Source: an uncultured Oscillospiraceae bacterium
Lineage (GTDB): Bacteria; Bacillota; Clostridia; Oscillospirales; Oscillospiraceae
Length of the DNA stretch: 64,000 nucleotides
NCBI GenBank assembly: GCA_934572335.1
Contig: CAKTKU010000004.1
Coordinates: 62,001 to 126,000, forward strand
Direction of reading: 5' to 3'
In this document: in pieces, positions 1-8,913 of the stretch
Position numbering within the stretch: position 1 is the first letter of the stretch
How the letters are laid out: each line of letters opens with the position of its first letter
Program-made: the position numbers and the translations under genes
Notes under the pieces: generated by a model
What the model was told of the DNA's origin: nothing
What the model saw: only the letters and a program-made list of their open reading frames with translations
Database searches by the model: none

Positions 1-5
1 AGAAC

Positions 6-1331
6 ATGGACGATTTTGCCACGATGAACCAGTTTCTCACGCAGGTCTCCTCCGGCGGGCAGAAGCAGCAGTGGATGCGCCTCGATAACGCCGCGAAGAT
101 ATACCCCGCGGCACTGCGGCGCAAGTGGAGCAACGTTTTCCGCCTCTCCGCCACGCTCAGCGAGCCTGTTGACCGGGATGTGCTGCGCGCCGCGCTGGAC
201 GTGACCGTGCGCCGCTTCCCGTCCATTGCCGTGCGGCTGAGAAAGGGCATATTCTGGTTTTATCTCGAACGCATCCCGGAAGTGCCGCAGATAATGGACG
301 AAAAGGGCTGGCCGCTCGTGCATATGTCCTATTCGGAGATCAAAAAATGCGCTTTCCGCGTCATCGTGTATAATAACCGCATCGCAGTGGAGCTTTTCCA
401 CGCACTCACGGACGGTACCGGCGGCATGATATTCTTCAAGTCTCTTCTCGCGGAATATCTGTCGAGAAAGTACGGCATCACTGTGCCGAACACGGACGGC
501 GTGCTCTGCCGGATGGACGAGCCGTCGCCCGAGGAGCTGGAGGACAGCTTCCTCAAAAACGCCGGGACCGTCACCGCCAGCCGGAAAGAGGCGACGGCGT
601 ACAAGCTCACGGGCAAGGCGGAGCTTGACGGCTTTGTGCACCTGACGACGTTCATGCTCGACGCGGCGCAGGTGAAGGAAAAGGCGCATGAATACTCCGT
701 CACTGTGACGGAATTTCTCACAGCGGCGATGATGCAGTCGATACTCAATCTTCAGGCCGAGCAGGTACCGCACCGCGCGCACCGCAAGCCGGTAAAGGTG
801 CTGGTGCCTGTCAACCTGCGCAGTCTTTTCCCCAGCAGGACACTGCGCAACTTCGCGCTCTTCATCACGCCGGAGATAGATTCCAAGCTCGGCGACTACA
901 CGTTTGAAGAGATATGCTCCGCCGTGCACCACAAAATGGGCATGGAGAACACAGCAAAGCAGATGAGCACAAAGATCGCCGCGAACGTGAGCAGCGAGAA
1001 AGCGCCCGTGCTTAAAGTCATGCCGCTTTTTATAAAGAACGCGGCGATGAAGGCGGTGTTCGACACCGTGGGCGAGCGCAAATCGAGCCTGTGCATGTCA
1101 AACCTCGGGCTTGTGAAGCTGCCGGAGATAATGCAGCAGTATATAAAGCGTATGGATTTCATCATCGGCGTGCCGTCGGCGAGCGCTTATAACTGCGCCC
1201 TGCTCAGCTACGGCGGGACGACGTATATAAACATCATCCGCAACATTGTTGAGCCGGAGCTTGAAATGCACTTTTACAGGGTGCTGCGCTCGCTTGGCGT
1301 TCACGTCAAGGTCGAGAGCAACCAACGCTGA
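6..1331 (+). CDS. Condensation-domain / alcohol acetyltransferase-like protein
   Basis: 441 residues from the first ATG; the true start could lie before the window edge. The HxxxD acyl-transfer motif of the condensation/alcohol acetyltransferase superfamily is visible as HALTDG (H132, D136). The N-terminal stretch with RLDNAAKIYP is typical of clostridial homologues annotated as alcohol acetyltransferases. Family members transfer acyl groups from a thioester to an alcohol or amine; the substrate here is unknown. It sits 20 bases upstream of a zinc-ribbon membrane protein on the same strand, so the two are probably co-transcribed and may act together at the membrane. Fold assignment is fairly secure; reaction and substrate are not. 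Confidence 0.7.
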   Translation: MDDFATMNQFLTQVSSGGQKQQWMRLDNAAKIYPAALRRKWSNVFRLSATLSEPVDRDVLRAALDVTVRRFPSIAVRLRKGIFWFYLERIPEVPQIMDEKGWPLVHMSYSEIKKCAFRVIVYNNRIAVELFHALTDGTGGMIFFKSLLAEYLSRKYGITVPNTDGVLCRMDEPSPEELEDSFLKNAGTVTASRKEATAYKLTGKAELDGFVHLTTFMLDAAQVKEKAHEYSVTVTEFLTAAMMQSILNLQAEQVPHRAHRKPVKVLVPVNLRSLFPSRTLRNFALFITPEIDSKLGDYTFEEICSAVHHKMGMENTAKQMSTKIAANVSSEKAPVLKVMPLFIKNAAMKAVFDTVGERKSSLCMSNLGLVKLPEIMQQYIKRMDFIIGVPSASAYNCALLSYGGTTYINIIRNIVEPELEMHFYRVLRSLGVHVKVESNQR

Positions 1332-1351
1332 CACGAAAGGGATATATAGAT

Positions 1352-2050
1352 ATGTATTGTATAAAATGCGGCGTGGAGCTTGCCGATAGTGAAAAAAAGT
1401 GCCCCCTGTGCGGCACAGTGGTGTTTAACCCCGAGGTTCCCAGACCTGACGGCGCACCCCCCTACCCGCCGGAGCATACGCTGAACGCGGGGAACGTGAA
1501 CCGCTCGGGCGTGATGTTCATCATCACGATGCTCTTTCTTCTGCCGATCGTGACGGTGCTGCTTGCCGACTGGCAGATAAACGGCGGGATAGTGTGGTCG
1601 GGCTACGTTGTGGGCGCGGTGTTGCTTTTGTATGTCGTTGTCGTGCTGCCGCTGTGGTTTCGTGCGCCGAACCCGGTCGTCTTCATCCCGGTGGATTTCG
1701 CCGCGGTGATGCTGTACCTGCTGTACATCGACCTCGCCTGCGGCGGACACTGGTTTTTGAGCTTTGCCTTTCCCGTGTGCGGCGGGGCGATGCTCATCGT
1801 CACTGCCGCAGCGGCGCTGCTGCGCTATGTGCACGGAGGGTATTTCTTCATTATCGGCGGCGCGTTCATCCTCACCGGGCTTTACAATGTGCTCATTGAG
1901 TTCCTGCTCAACCTGAATTTCAATCTGCACGACGGTTTCATCTGGTCGTTCTACCCACTGGCAGGCTGTGTCATTATCGGGGCGATGCTCATCGTCATCG
2001 GATGCAGCAGCCAGCTGCGCGAATCCCTGCACAAAAAGTTCTTCATCTGA
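1352..2050 (+). CDS. Zinc-ribbon multi-pass membrane protein (DUF6320-like)
   Basis: 232 residues. A compact N-terminal zinc ribbon is formed by C3, C6, C17 and C20. A proline-rich linker and several hydrophobic membrane segments follow from about residue 50 to 220. The architecture matches the DUF6320 group often found beside acetyltransferase-like genes in Clostridia, as it is here. Start is the ATG with a purine-rich stretch shortly upstream. No enzymatic motif is visible and the role is unknown; a partner or anchor for the upstream acyltransferase is a guess from context. Confidence 0.7.
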   Translation: MYCIKCGVELADSEKKCPLCGTVVFNPEVPRPDGAPPYPPEHTLNAGNVNRSGVMFIITMLFLLPIVTVLLADWQINGGIVWSGYVVGAVLLLYVVVVLPLWFRAPNPVVFIPVDFAAVMLYLLYIDLACGGHWFLSFAFPVCGGAMLIVTAAAALLRYVHGGYFFIIGGAFILTGLYNVLIEFLLNLNFNLHDGFIWSFYPLAGCVIIGAMLIVIGCSSQLRESLHKKFFI

Positions 2051-2098
2051 AAAATGTATTTCTCCGGCGGTGCATCTGCACCGCCGGAGTTTTTGCAT

Positions 2099-3820
2099 CT
2101 ATTCCCCTGTCATGCCCTTTATTTCGCCGATGATGAGCCGGGCGACCGCGTCCGCGAACCACCCGACGGACGGAATGCGTGTGAGGTTGCGGCCATATAT
2201 CTGCCGCGCGCCGTCAAGCTCCGCGTCGCTGCCGGTGAACACGCACACGGGCGCGATCCCCGCGCGGCGGAGCGCCGCCGCCTCGCGCTTTGTATCCTCT
2301 ATCCCGGCTTTGCCGCCGTATACTCTCCCTCCGGGCAGCAGCCCCGCGCGGGGTATCTTCTCGTCGTCGTTCGGGTTCGCGTCCGAGAGCATTATGAGAA
2401 GCTTACGGTCACTGCGCGTTTTCCGCATGAGCCATCCGGCCGCGCGCAGGGCAAGGCCGTCCCGGTTCCATCCGGCAGAGACATAGTCGAAGATCGCGTC
2501 GTTTTTCCCGTCCTCGCCGTAGTCGCGCAGAACGCGCACCACGGTGCAGCCGCTCAGTGAGCAGAACGCGCTGACGCGCACGGGGATGCGGCAGCGCGTC
2601 AGGCTCTCGGCAATGATGTATGCCTGTGCCGCCAGCTTTTCCTGCTGGCGGTTCTGCGACGCGGAGCCGTCGAGGAGTATATCGACCGACAGCTCGCCAA
2701 GCTCGCTTTGCGTGCGCTTTGTGAATATCCGCTCATCGCCCAGCGCACTGCCGCGCCACGCGAGCGAGGGAGCGACCGTCCCCGCGCGGGAAACGCTTTC
2801 GCTCTCATCGCGCTGCAGCAGGATAGTGTTTTGAAGCCGCTGGGCGAGCTGGGCAATGATGAGACGGTTTTGCACGAGATTTGCGTTGAAATACGCGCGG
2901 TTCTTCTCGCGCTGAAGCGTGAAGCTTCTTATGTCGTGCGCCGTCTCCTCGCCGACGCCGCGCCCCGGCGGCACTCCGCGCGTGAAGTGCAGACGGCAGT
3001 TTTTGTGTGCCCCGGTGCAAAGCTCCCGTTCCGCCTCGGCAAGCTGTGACGGCGTGAGCATCGACACGCCGAACACGTCCTCCACATAACGGCGCAGTAT
3101 GCTCTCCGGCGTGCGCCCCTGCAAAAGCAGCAGCGCCCTCTGCGCTCGCCACTCTTTCGTCTGCGCCTCTCCGCCGCCGTTCTGGGCTAGTCGGCGCAGT
3201 GCATTGCGCGATATGAGCCGCCCGGATCTGCGCCCCTTGCCGTCAAAATCTCTGTCAACCCATGCCGCCCATTGTCTGTCCGTGATACTGCGCCGCACGC
3301 GGCGAAAGTATTTATACAGCAGCGCCTCCATGCGTTCGCATATCTGTGCCTCCGTCAGCTCCGGCGGGAAAGTCAGCGCGTCGAGCACGCCGCGCGTCCA
3401 CTCGTCCTCCTTTGCCGTCTGGCCGAGCGCGCGGGCAAACCACGCCGCGCGGAGTCTCATGATGTCCGCCCTGCTCACCGCCGGTTTCGCGATGCTGACA
3501 ACACCCTCGGCGTATTCGCGCCGGAGCTCAGCGAGCACCGGGCGTTCCTCCACGCCGCGTCTGTACGCCGCGCCCTCGAGGCCGAGCCAGAAGAGGTCTG
3601 TGTACAGTTCGCCGTTCGGCTGGCTCTGGAACGTGTTGAAAAGCGGTCGGAGCTTTGATGTGTCGTAATAGCGGCTCACAAGCCCGATGACGGTGTTGAA
3701 ATACAGCTCCGCAGTGCCGTCGGGGTCGAAAGCGCGAAACTCGGCGCGCACGCCGTAGCTCCCCGCCCCGTTCCATATCTGGTTGTCGGCGCGGCGGCGC
3801 TGAATGTCCTCTCTGTCCAT
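2099..3820 (-). CDS. VWA-domain protein paired with MoxR ATPase
   Basis: About 573 residues from the ATG one base after the stop of the upstream AAA gene; an open frame extends further upstream but overlaps that gene, so this start is preferred. The C-terminal third carries a von Willebrand A domain with the MIDAS motif DGSAS (D384, S386, S388), which binds a divalent metal. The N-terminal part is Arg-rich and not recognised. VWA proteins encoded directly after MoxR-type ATPases act as substrate adaptors in chaperone-like metal-insertion or complex-assembly pairs (CbbQ/CbbO, BchI/BchD, MoxR/VWA). The target here is unknown. Confidence 0.75.
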   Translation of the reverse strand: MDREDIQRRRADNQIWNGAGSYGVRAEFRAFDPDGTAELYFNTVIGLVSRYYDTSKLRPLFNTFQSQPNGELYTDLFWLGLEGAAYRRGVEERPVLAELRREYAEGVVSIAKPAVSRADIMRLRAAWFARALGQTAKEDEWTRGVLDALTFPPELTEAQICERMEALLYKYFRRVRRSITDRQWAAWVDRDFDGKGRRSGRLISRNALRRLAQNGGGEAQTKEWRAQRALLLLQGRTPESILRRYVEDVFGVSMLTPSQLAEAERELCTGAHKNCRLHFTRGVPPGRGVGEETAHDIRSFTLQREKNRAYFNANLVQNRLIIAQLAQRLQNTILLQRDESESVSRAGTVAPSLAWRGSALGDERIFTKRTQSELGELSVDILLDGSASQNRQQEKLAAQAYIIAESLTRCRIPVRVSAFCSLSGCTVVRVLRDYGEDGKNDAIFDYVSAGWNRDGLALRAAGWLMRKTRSDRKLLIMLSDANPNDDEKIPRAGLLPGGRVYGGKAGIEDTKREAAALRRAGIAPVCVFTGSDAELDGARQIYGRNLTRIPSVGWFADAVARLIIGEIKGMTGE

Positions 3821-3821
3821 A

Positions 3822-4742
3822 TCAGCCGTTGAAGAGCACCGCTCTAGACGCGCTGCGCGGTATGCGCGCCCACACGGCGTCCGCCACAAGCTGACGCTCA
3901 AACGGTTCGAACGCCTTGTTGATGATCCCAAGCCGCAGTGCGTCGCCCGTGCTTATACCTTTCTCTATGAGATGCAGCGCCGACAGCAGCCCGCGCAGGT
4001 CGAGCGCCTTTGTGGATATTTCGGCGTTTTCGCACTTGCGGCGCAGATCGTCAAAAAGCCCGGCAAACTGCTCCGCCCACTTTGCTTGAAGCTCCGGGAA
4101 GCTGCGCGCGAGGAGCTTGCGCAGGTTTTCCTGCGATATTACCGGCATATCCAGCACCACAAAGCGCGACACAAGCGCCTCGTTCAGCTCGCGCGTCCCG
4201 GCGTAGCCGTAATTCATCGTGCCGATGAAGCGTGCGGCGTCATCAAGCGCAATGCGCTCATACCCCGGCACATCTATAACGCGGCGGAAGTCGAGCGCCG
4301 CGTGCAGCACCGCCAGCGCCTCATTTTTCGCCATGTTCACCTCATCCAGAACGCCAAAGCCGCCCATGCGCGCCGCGCGGCAGATCGGTCCTTCGCGAAA
4401 CTCCACCTGACCCTCGCGCAGGGTGTCCGCCCCGATGAGCGCGGCAGCGTCGACATTTATGTACATCGACACATCCCACAACGGTCTGCCGAACGCCGCG
4501 GCGAGGTTTTCCGCCAGAACGTTCTTCCCCGTCGCCTTAGGGCCCGCGAGCAGCAGATGCTCCCCGCACAGCAGCGCCGCGGCGGCGCTCTCCCATATCT
4601 CTCTGCCGTAGTAAATGCACTTCGGCACGGGAATGCGCGCTCTTGCCTCCTCTGGCGCGGGGTGCGCCGCGCGGAACGCGCGCACCTCATCCAAAAGCGC
4701 GCTGTCCACGCCCTCCGCTTCAAGCTCTGCCCATATATCCAT
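3822..4742 (-). CDS. MoxR-family AAA+ ATPase
   Basis: About 306 residues from the ATG preceded by AAAGG at nine bases; a GTG three codons earlier has no spacing for a ribosome-binding site. The P-loop reads GPKATGKN (67-74) with Asn where Ser/Thr is normal, the Walker B is VLDEVNMA (131-138), and a sensor-1 region FIGTMNYG follows. The overall fold matches the MoxR/CbbQ class, which remodels proteins or drives cofactor insertion with a VWA partner. That partner gene starts one base after this stop, indicating translational coupling. The target complex cannot be told from the sequence. Confidence 0.8.
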   Translation of the reverse strand: MDIWAELEAEGVDSALLDEVRAFRAAHPAPEEARARIPVPKCIYYGREIWESAAAALLCGEHLLLAGPKATGKNVLAENLAAAFGRPLWDVSMYINVDAAALIGADTLREGQVEFREGPICRAARMGGFGVLDEVNMAKNEALAVLHAALDFRRVIDVPGYERIALDDAARFIGTMNYGYAGTRELNEALVSRFVVLDMPVISQENLRKLLARSFPELQAKWAEQFAGLFDDLRRKCENAEISTKALDLRGLLSALHLIEKGISTGDALRLGIINKAFEPFERQLVADAVWARIPRSASRAVLFNG

Positions 4743-4883
4743 AGCTGTCACCCTTTCAGATTTCTGCGTGTATGCGTTATTCCGGCGCTATTATATAGCC
4801 AAAGCGCGTTAACCGGGCGTTAAAGATGCCCCGGTTTCGCAGTGGATAGTGTGAAATTTCTAATAAATTCACATTTGTCCATA

Positions 4884-4912
4884 TTCACTCATCTTCATCT
4901 TTATGCTATAAT
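4884..4912 (+). promoter_or_regulatory. Promoter of ftsH
   Basis: An extended -10 (TGC followed by TATAAT at 4907-4912) with a weak -35, TTCACT, 17 bases upstream. It lies 33 bases before the ftsH ATG. Confidence 0.5.
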
Positions 4913-4945
4913 CAACACAAATATATAGGTAAGGAGACATTGGGC

Positions 4946-6757
4946 ATGAACGAAGTTAAAAACCCCAAGAAGCCGCTGGTATACTATTCCGTCATCGCGC
5001 TTCTTGCTCTGCTTGTGTTCAACATTTTTGCGACCCCCGCCATATTTGCAACGCAGGTGAAGGAGGTCGATTACGGAACATTCATGAAGATGACCGATGA
5101 GGGCAACATCGGGCTTGTCGAGATCGACAGCAACGAGATAGTTTTCACCGACAAGGACCAGCGGGAGTATTTCAAGACCGGCGTAATGAACGACCCCGGA
5201 CTGACCGAGCGCCTGTATGATTCCGGCGCGCAGTTTTCCAGCGAGATCGTGACACAGGCTTCCCCGCTGCTGACGTTTTTCCTCACGTGGGTGCTGCCTA
5301 TACTTATTTTCGTCTGGATAGGCGACATTATGGGCAAAAAGCTCATGAAATCCGCCGGAGGTCCTAACTCTCTGATGTTCAACATGGGCGGCTCCAACGC
5401 CAAGGTATATGTCAAGTCCGCGGACGGCATCAAGTTTGACGATGTCGCCGGTGAGGAAGAGGCAAAGGAAAATCTCGCTGAAATTGTCGAGTACCTCCAC
5501 AATCCCGACAGATACCGCGAGATCGGCGCGAGCATGCCCAAGGGCGTGCTGCTCGTCGGCCCTCCGGGCACCGGCAAGACCATGCTCGCCAAGGCAGTCG
5601 CCGGTGAGGCGAACGTTCCGTTCTTCTCCATGTCCGGCTCTGAATTTGTGGAAATGTTCGTCGGCATGGGCGCAAGCAAGGTGCGTGACCTGTTCCGTCA
5701 GGCAAAGGAGAAAGCGCCCTGCATCGTGTTTATCGACGAGATAGACGCCATCGGCAAAAAGCGTCAGGGCAACATGTCCGGCAACGATGAGCGCGAACAG
5801 ACGCTCAACCAGCTCCTCACGGAGATGGACGGCTTTGAGGGCAACAACGGCGTCATCATCCTCGCCGCCACCAACCAGCCTGACTCTCTCGACCCCGCGC
5901 TCACGCGCCCCGGCCGTTTCGACCGCCGCGTCCCCGTGGAGCTTCCAGACCTCAAGGGCAGAGAAGAGATACTCAAGGTGCACGCGAAAAAGGTGAAGCT
6001 CGGCGAGGATATAGACTTCAACAAGATCGCGCGCATGGCCTCCGGCGCTTCCGGCGCGGAGCTTGCCAACATCGTCAACGAGGCGGCGCTGCGCGCTGTG
6101 CGCAATGACCGCAAGTTCGTGATGCAGTCCGACCTTGAGGAGAGCATTGAGGTCGTCATCGCGGGCTACCAGAAGAAGAACGCGATACTCACCGACCACG
6201 AAAAGCACATCGTCGCCTATCACGAGATCGGTCACGCGCTTGTCGCCGCGATGCAGACGCACTCCGCCCCCGTGCAGAAGATAACGATAGTCCCGCGCAC
6301 GTCCGGCGCGCTCGGCTACACCATGCAGGTCGAGGAGGGCAACCATTATCTCATGAGCAAAGAAGAGATAGAGAACAAGATTGCCACGCTCACCGGCGGC
6401 CGCGCGGCGGAGAATCTCGTCTTCGGCTCGATAACGACCGGCGCTTCCAACGACATTGAGCAGGCGACAAAGCTCGCCCGCGCGATGATAACGCGCTACG
6501 GCATGAGTGATGAGTTCGACATGGTCGCGCTTGAGACCGTCAACAACCAGTACCTTGGCGGCGATACCTCCCTCGCCTGCTCCGCCGAGACCCAGCGCGA
6601 GATCGACCGCGAGGTCGTGGAGCTTGTGAAGAAGCAGCACGAAAAGGCGGACAAGATACTCTCCGACAACCGCGCAAAGCTCGACGAGCTGGCAAAATAC
6701 CTCTATGATCGCGAGACCATCACCGGCGAGGAGTTCATGAACATACTAAACAAGTAA
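4946..6757 (+). CDS. ftsH: ATP-dependent zinc metalloprotease FtsH
   Basis: 603 residues. The ATG has AAGGAG nine bases upstream; a TTG two codons earlier is too close to it. Domain order: an N-terminal membrane segment (about residues 10-28), a short extracytoplasmic domain, a second membrane segment (about 108-127), then the AAA domain with Walker A GPPGTGKT (205-212), Walker B FIDEID and the second region of homology RPGRFDRR. The protease domain carries the zinc motif HEIGH (426-430). FtsH is a hexameric membrane protease that degrades misfolded membrane proteins and selected regulators, and supports sporulation in Firmicutes. Full length, all catalytic motifs intact. Confidence 0.96.
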   Translation: MNEVKNPKKPLVYYSVIALLALLVFNIFATPAIFATQVKEVDYGTFMKMTDEGNIGLVEIDSNEIVFTDKDQREYFKTGVMNDPGLTERLYDSGAQFSSEIVTQASPLLTFFLTWVLPILIFVWIGDIMGKKLMKSAGGPNSLMFNMGGSNAKVYVKSADGIKFDDVAGEEEAKENLAEIVEYLHNPDRYREIGASMPKGVLLVGPPGTGKTMLAKAVAGEANVPFFSMSGSEFVEMFVGMGASKVRDLFRQAKEKAPCIVFIDEIDAIGKKRQGNMSGNDEREQTLNQLLTEMDGFEGNNGVIILAATNQPDSLDPALTRPGRFDRRVPVELPDLKGREEILKVHAKKVKLGEDIDFNKIARMASGASGAELANIVNEAALRAVRNDRKFVMQSDLEESIEVVIAGYQKKNAILTDHEKHIVAYHEIGHALVAAMQTHSAPVQKITIVPRTSGALGYTMQVEEGNHYLMSKEEIENKIATLTGGRAAENLVFGSITTGASNDIEQATKLARAMITRYGMSDEFDMVALETVNNQYLGGDTSLACSAETQREIDREVVELVKKQHEKADKILSDNRAKLDELAKYLYDRETITGEEFMNILNK

Positions 6758-6770
6758 AAGGGAGATGACC

Positions 6771-7529
6771 ATGTCTGACAGACTGCACGAGAGACTGAGA
6801 AAGCGCCGCGAGGAGGAGATCCAGCGCGCGTCAAAGATAATATTTGAAAGTGAAAAGACCCAGTCGCTTGCGCCGCAGATCAACGGCAAGCTGAGGAGCT
6901 TTGCCCTGCGCGTACCGGAGGAGATAAAGCAGTGCACGGGGATAGTCATAAATGGCAAGCGCATCCGCTCCCTTGTGTTTACCACTGACGTCGCTATCAT
7001 CCGCAATGTTGACGCGGACGCGGTATTCGCCGTATACCCATACACGCCTCAGCCGATAATCACGGATATGCTCGTCCACGCGGCGGATATTCCGGTGTTC
7101 GCGGGCGTCGGCGGCGGGCTGACAAAGGGGCTGCGCGTTGTGAACCTTGCAATGTACGCCGAGATGCAGGGCGCGGCGGGCATCGTCGTGAACGCGCCGA
7201 CCGATGACGACACCATACGGCTGCTGCACGACACGGTGGACATACCCATCATTGTGACGGCCGTTACCTCAAGCGGCATTGAAGAGCGCATAAGCGCCGG
7301 TGCATCCATCATAAACGTTGCCGGCGGCTTCAAGACCGCCGAGATCATCGGCGAAATACGCGCAAAGAACGCCAGTATTCCCATCATTGCCAGCGGCGGT
7401 GATACCGATGAGAGCGTGCTTGCCACTATCCGCGCCGGGGCAAACGCCATAGTCTGGACGCCGCCCAGCAACGGCGAGGTTTTTCGCGCCGTTATGGACG
7501 CATACCGCGACGGCAAGGGTCATCCATGA
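6771..7529 (+). CDS. Uncharacterised TIM-barrel-like protein downstream of ftsH
   Basis: 252 residues from the ATG six bases after GGAG; it begins 13 bases after ftsH and is probably co-transcribed. Repeating beta-alpha units with Gly-rich phosphate-binding-type turns (GVGGG about residue 106, IIASGGD about 203, AGANAIVW about 220) suggest a TIM barrel of the NanE/ThiE/indole-glycerol-phosphate kind. The N-terminus is a charged helix with many Arg and Glu residues. No catalytic signature is decisive. Homologues are sometimes labelled hydrolase without evidence. The reaction is unknown. Confidence 0.6.
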   Translation: MSDRLHERLRKRREEEIQRASKIIFESEKTQSLAPQINGKLRSFALRVPEEIKQCTGIVINGKRIRSLVFTTDVAIIRNVDADAVFAVYPYTPQPIITDMLVHAADIPVFAGVGGGLTKGLRVVNLAMYAEMQGAAGIVVNAPTDDDTIRLLHDTVDIPIIVTAVTSSGIEERISAGASIINVAGGFKTAEIIGEIRAKNASIPIIASGGDTDESVLATIRAGANAIVWTPPSNGEVFRAVMDAYRDGKGHP

Positions 7530-7536
7530 TTTAAGG

Positions 7537-7563
7537 CAGCACCGCGCTATGCGGTGCTGTTTT
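7537..7563 (+). terminator. Intrinsic terminator after the ftsH unit
   Basis: Perfect 9-bp stem (CAGCACCGC and its complement) with a 5-base loop and four T residues. It separates the ftsH unit from galK. Confidence 0.8.
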
Positions 7564-7674
7564 GATATTTTATGCGCCGCACTCTTCCAAAACCGGCTGA
7601 TTTGGGTTATAATCAGCACAACGGTATTGAAAAGTGCGGCGCATTCTGCGTCATTGCAGCACATTGGAGGATAT

Positions 7675-8784
7675 ATGAGCTCTACACTTCACTTCTCCGC
7701 TCCCGGCAGAGCCGAGATCTGCGGCAACCACACCGATCATCAGCACGGCTGTGTGCTCGCCGCAGCCGTCGATCTTGAGACCTGCGCCGAGGTAACGCCG
7801 AGGGACGACGGTATCGTCCGCGTCCGCTCCGAGGGCTACGCCCCTGTGGAAATACAGCTGCGCGACCTTGCCGCGCGCGAAGATGAGCGCGGCACATCGG
7901 CGGCGCTCGTGCGCGGCGTCGCGGCGGGTATCGCGGCGCGCGGATATGCCCTGTGCGGCTTTGAGGCGGATGTCTGTTCCTCCGTGCTCCCAGGCTCGGG
8001 TCTGTCGAGCTCCGCGGCATACGAGGTGCTTGTCGGGCGGATATTCAACGCGCTGTCATGCCAGGGGCGCATCTCCGCTGTGGAGATCGCGCAGATAAGC
8101 CAGTACGCGGAGAACGTGTACTTCGGCAAGCCGTCCGGGCTGATGGATCAGATGGCGTCGAGCGTCGGCGGGCTTGTGTACATCGACTTTACCGACGCGG
8201 AAAATCCCGTTGTGAAGAAGGTCGATTTTGACTTCGCCAACTGCGGCTATACGCTGTGCACCATCGACACCGGCGCGGATCACGCCGGTCTCACAGCTGA
8301 ATACGCCGCCATCCCGCAGGAACTTGGGCGCGTCTGCGCTGTGTTCGGCAAGCAATATCTCCGCGATGTGGACGAGGACGAGTTCTACGCGCGTCTGCCG
8401 GAGCTCCGGCGTGCCGCCGGTGACCGCGCGGTTCTGCGCGCAATGCATATTTTTGATGAAAATCGCCGCGTACACACCATTGTGTCGGCACTGCGCAGGG
8501 ACGATTTCGACACATTTCTGCGGTGCATAAACGAATCCGGCTTATCGTCGTGGCTGTATCTGCAAAACATTACGCCCGCAGGCGCAGCAGAGCATCAGGA
8601 AATGGCGCTGACGCTCGCGCTGGCTAAGAAGCTGCTCGGCGGGCGCGGCGCGGTGCGCGTCCACGGCGGCGGCTTTGCCGGGACGGCGCTCGCTTTTGTG
8701 CCGGACGATATGTACCTCGGCTTTGTGCGCGGCATGGAAAACGTGCTCGGTCAGGGCTGCTGCCACGCCCTGCACATAGTTTGA
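7675..8784 (+). CDS. galK: Galactokinase
   Basis: 369 residues from the ATG just after GGAGG (spacer four bases); an open frame runs further upstream but crosses the preceding terminator region. All three GHMP-kinase motifs are present: the substrate motif GRAEICGNHTDHQHG (11-25), the ATP loop GSGLSSSAA (about 107-115) and the C-terminal VHGGGFAGTALAF (about 329-341). It phosphorylates galactose at C1 for the Leloir pathway. The first motif has GNHTDH instead of the textbook GEHTDY, a variant known from a clostridial galactokinase subgroup. No other gal genes are adjacent. Galactose is the expected substrate, though a related sugar is possible. Confidence 0.85.
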   Translation: MSSTLHFSAPGRAEICGNHTDHQHGCVLAAAVDLETCAEVTPRDDGIVRVRSEGYAPVEIQLRDLAAREDERGTSAALVRGVAAGIAARGYALCGFEADVCSSVLPGSGLSSSAAYEVLVGRIFNALSCQGRISAVEIAQISQYAENVYFGKPSGLMDQMASSVGGLVYIDFTDAENPVVKKVDFDFANCGYTLCTIDTGADHAGLTAEYAAIPQELGRVCAVFGKQYLRDVDEDEFYARLPELRRAAGDRAVLRAMHIFDENRRVHTIVSALRRDDFDTFLRCINESGLSSWLYLQNITPAGAAEHQEMALTLALAKKLLGGRGAVRVHGGGFAGTALAFVPDDMYLGFVRGMENVLGQGCCHALHIV

Positions 8785-8913
8785 CGAGACTTTACCGCAC
8801 TTTTTGCAATGTATTCAGCACCCACAGCTCTGTTAATTGCAATAAATCCGTCGTATAATAGCATCACAAAACAGTGATAGCTGTATTCAATCACCCGTAT
8901 GGAGGGCTTTATT

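Noticed and set aside
1301..2098. Minus-strand open frame opposite the zinc-ribbon protein
   Set aside because: Low-complexity His/Arg/Gln-rich translation; the plus-strand gene has clear motifs.
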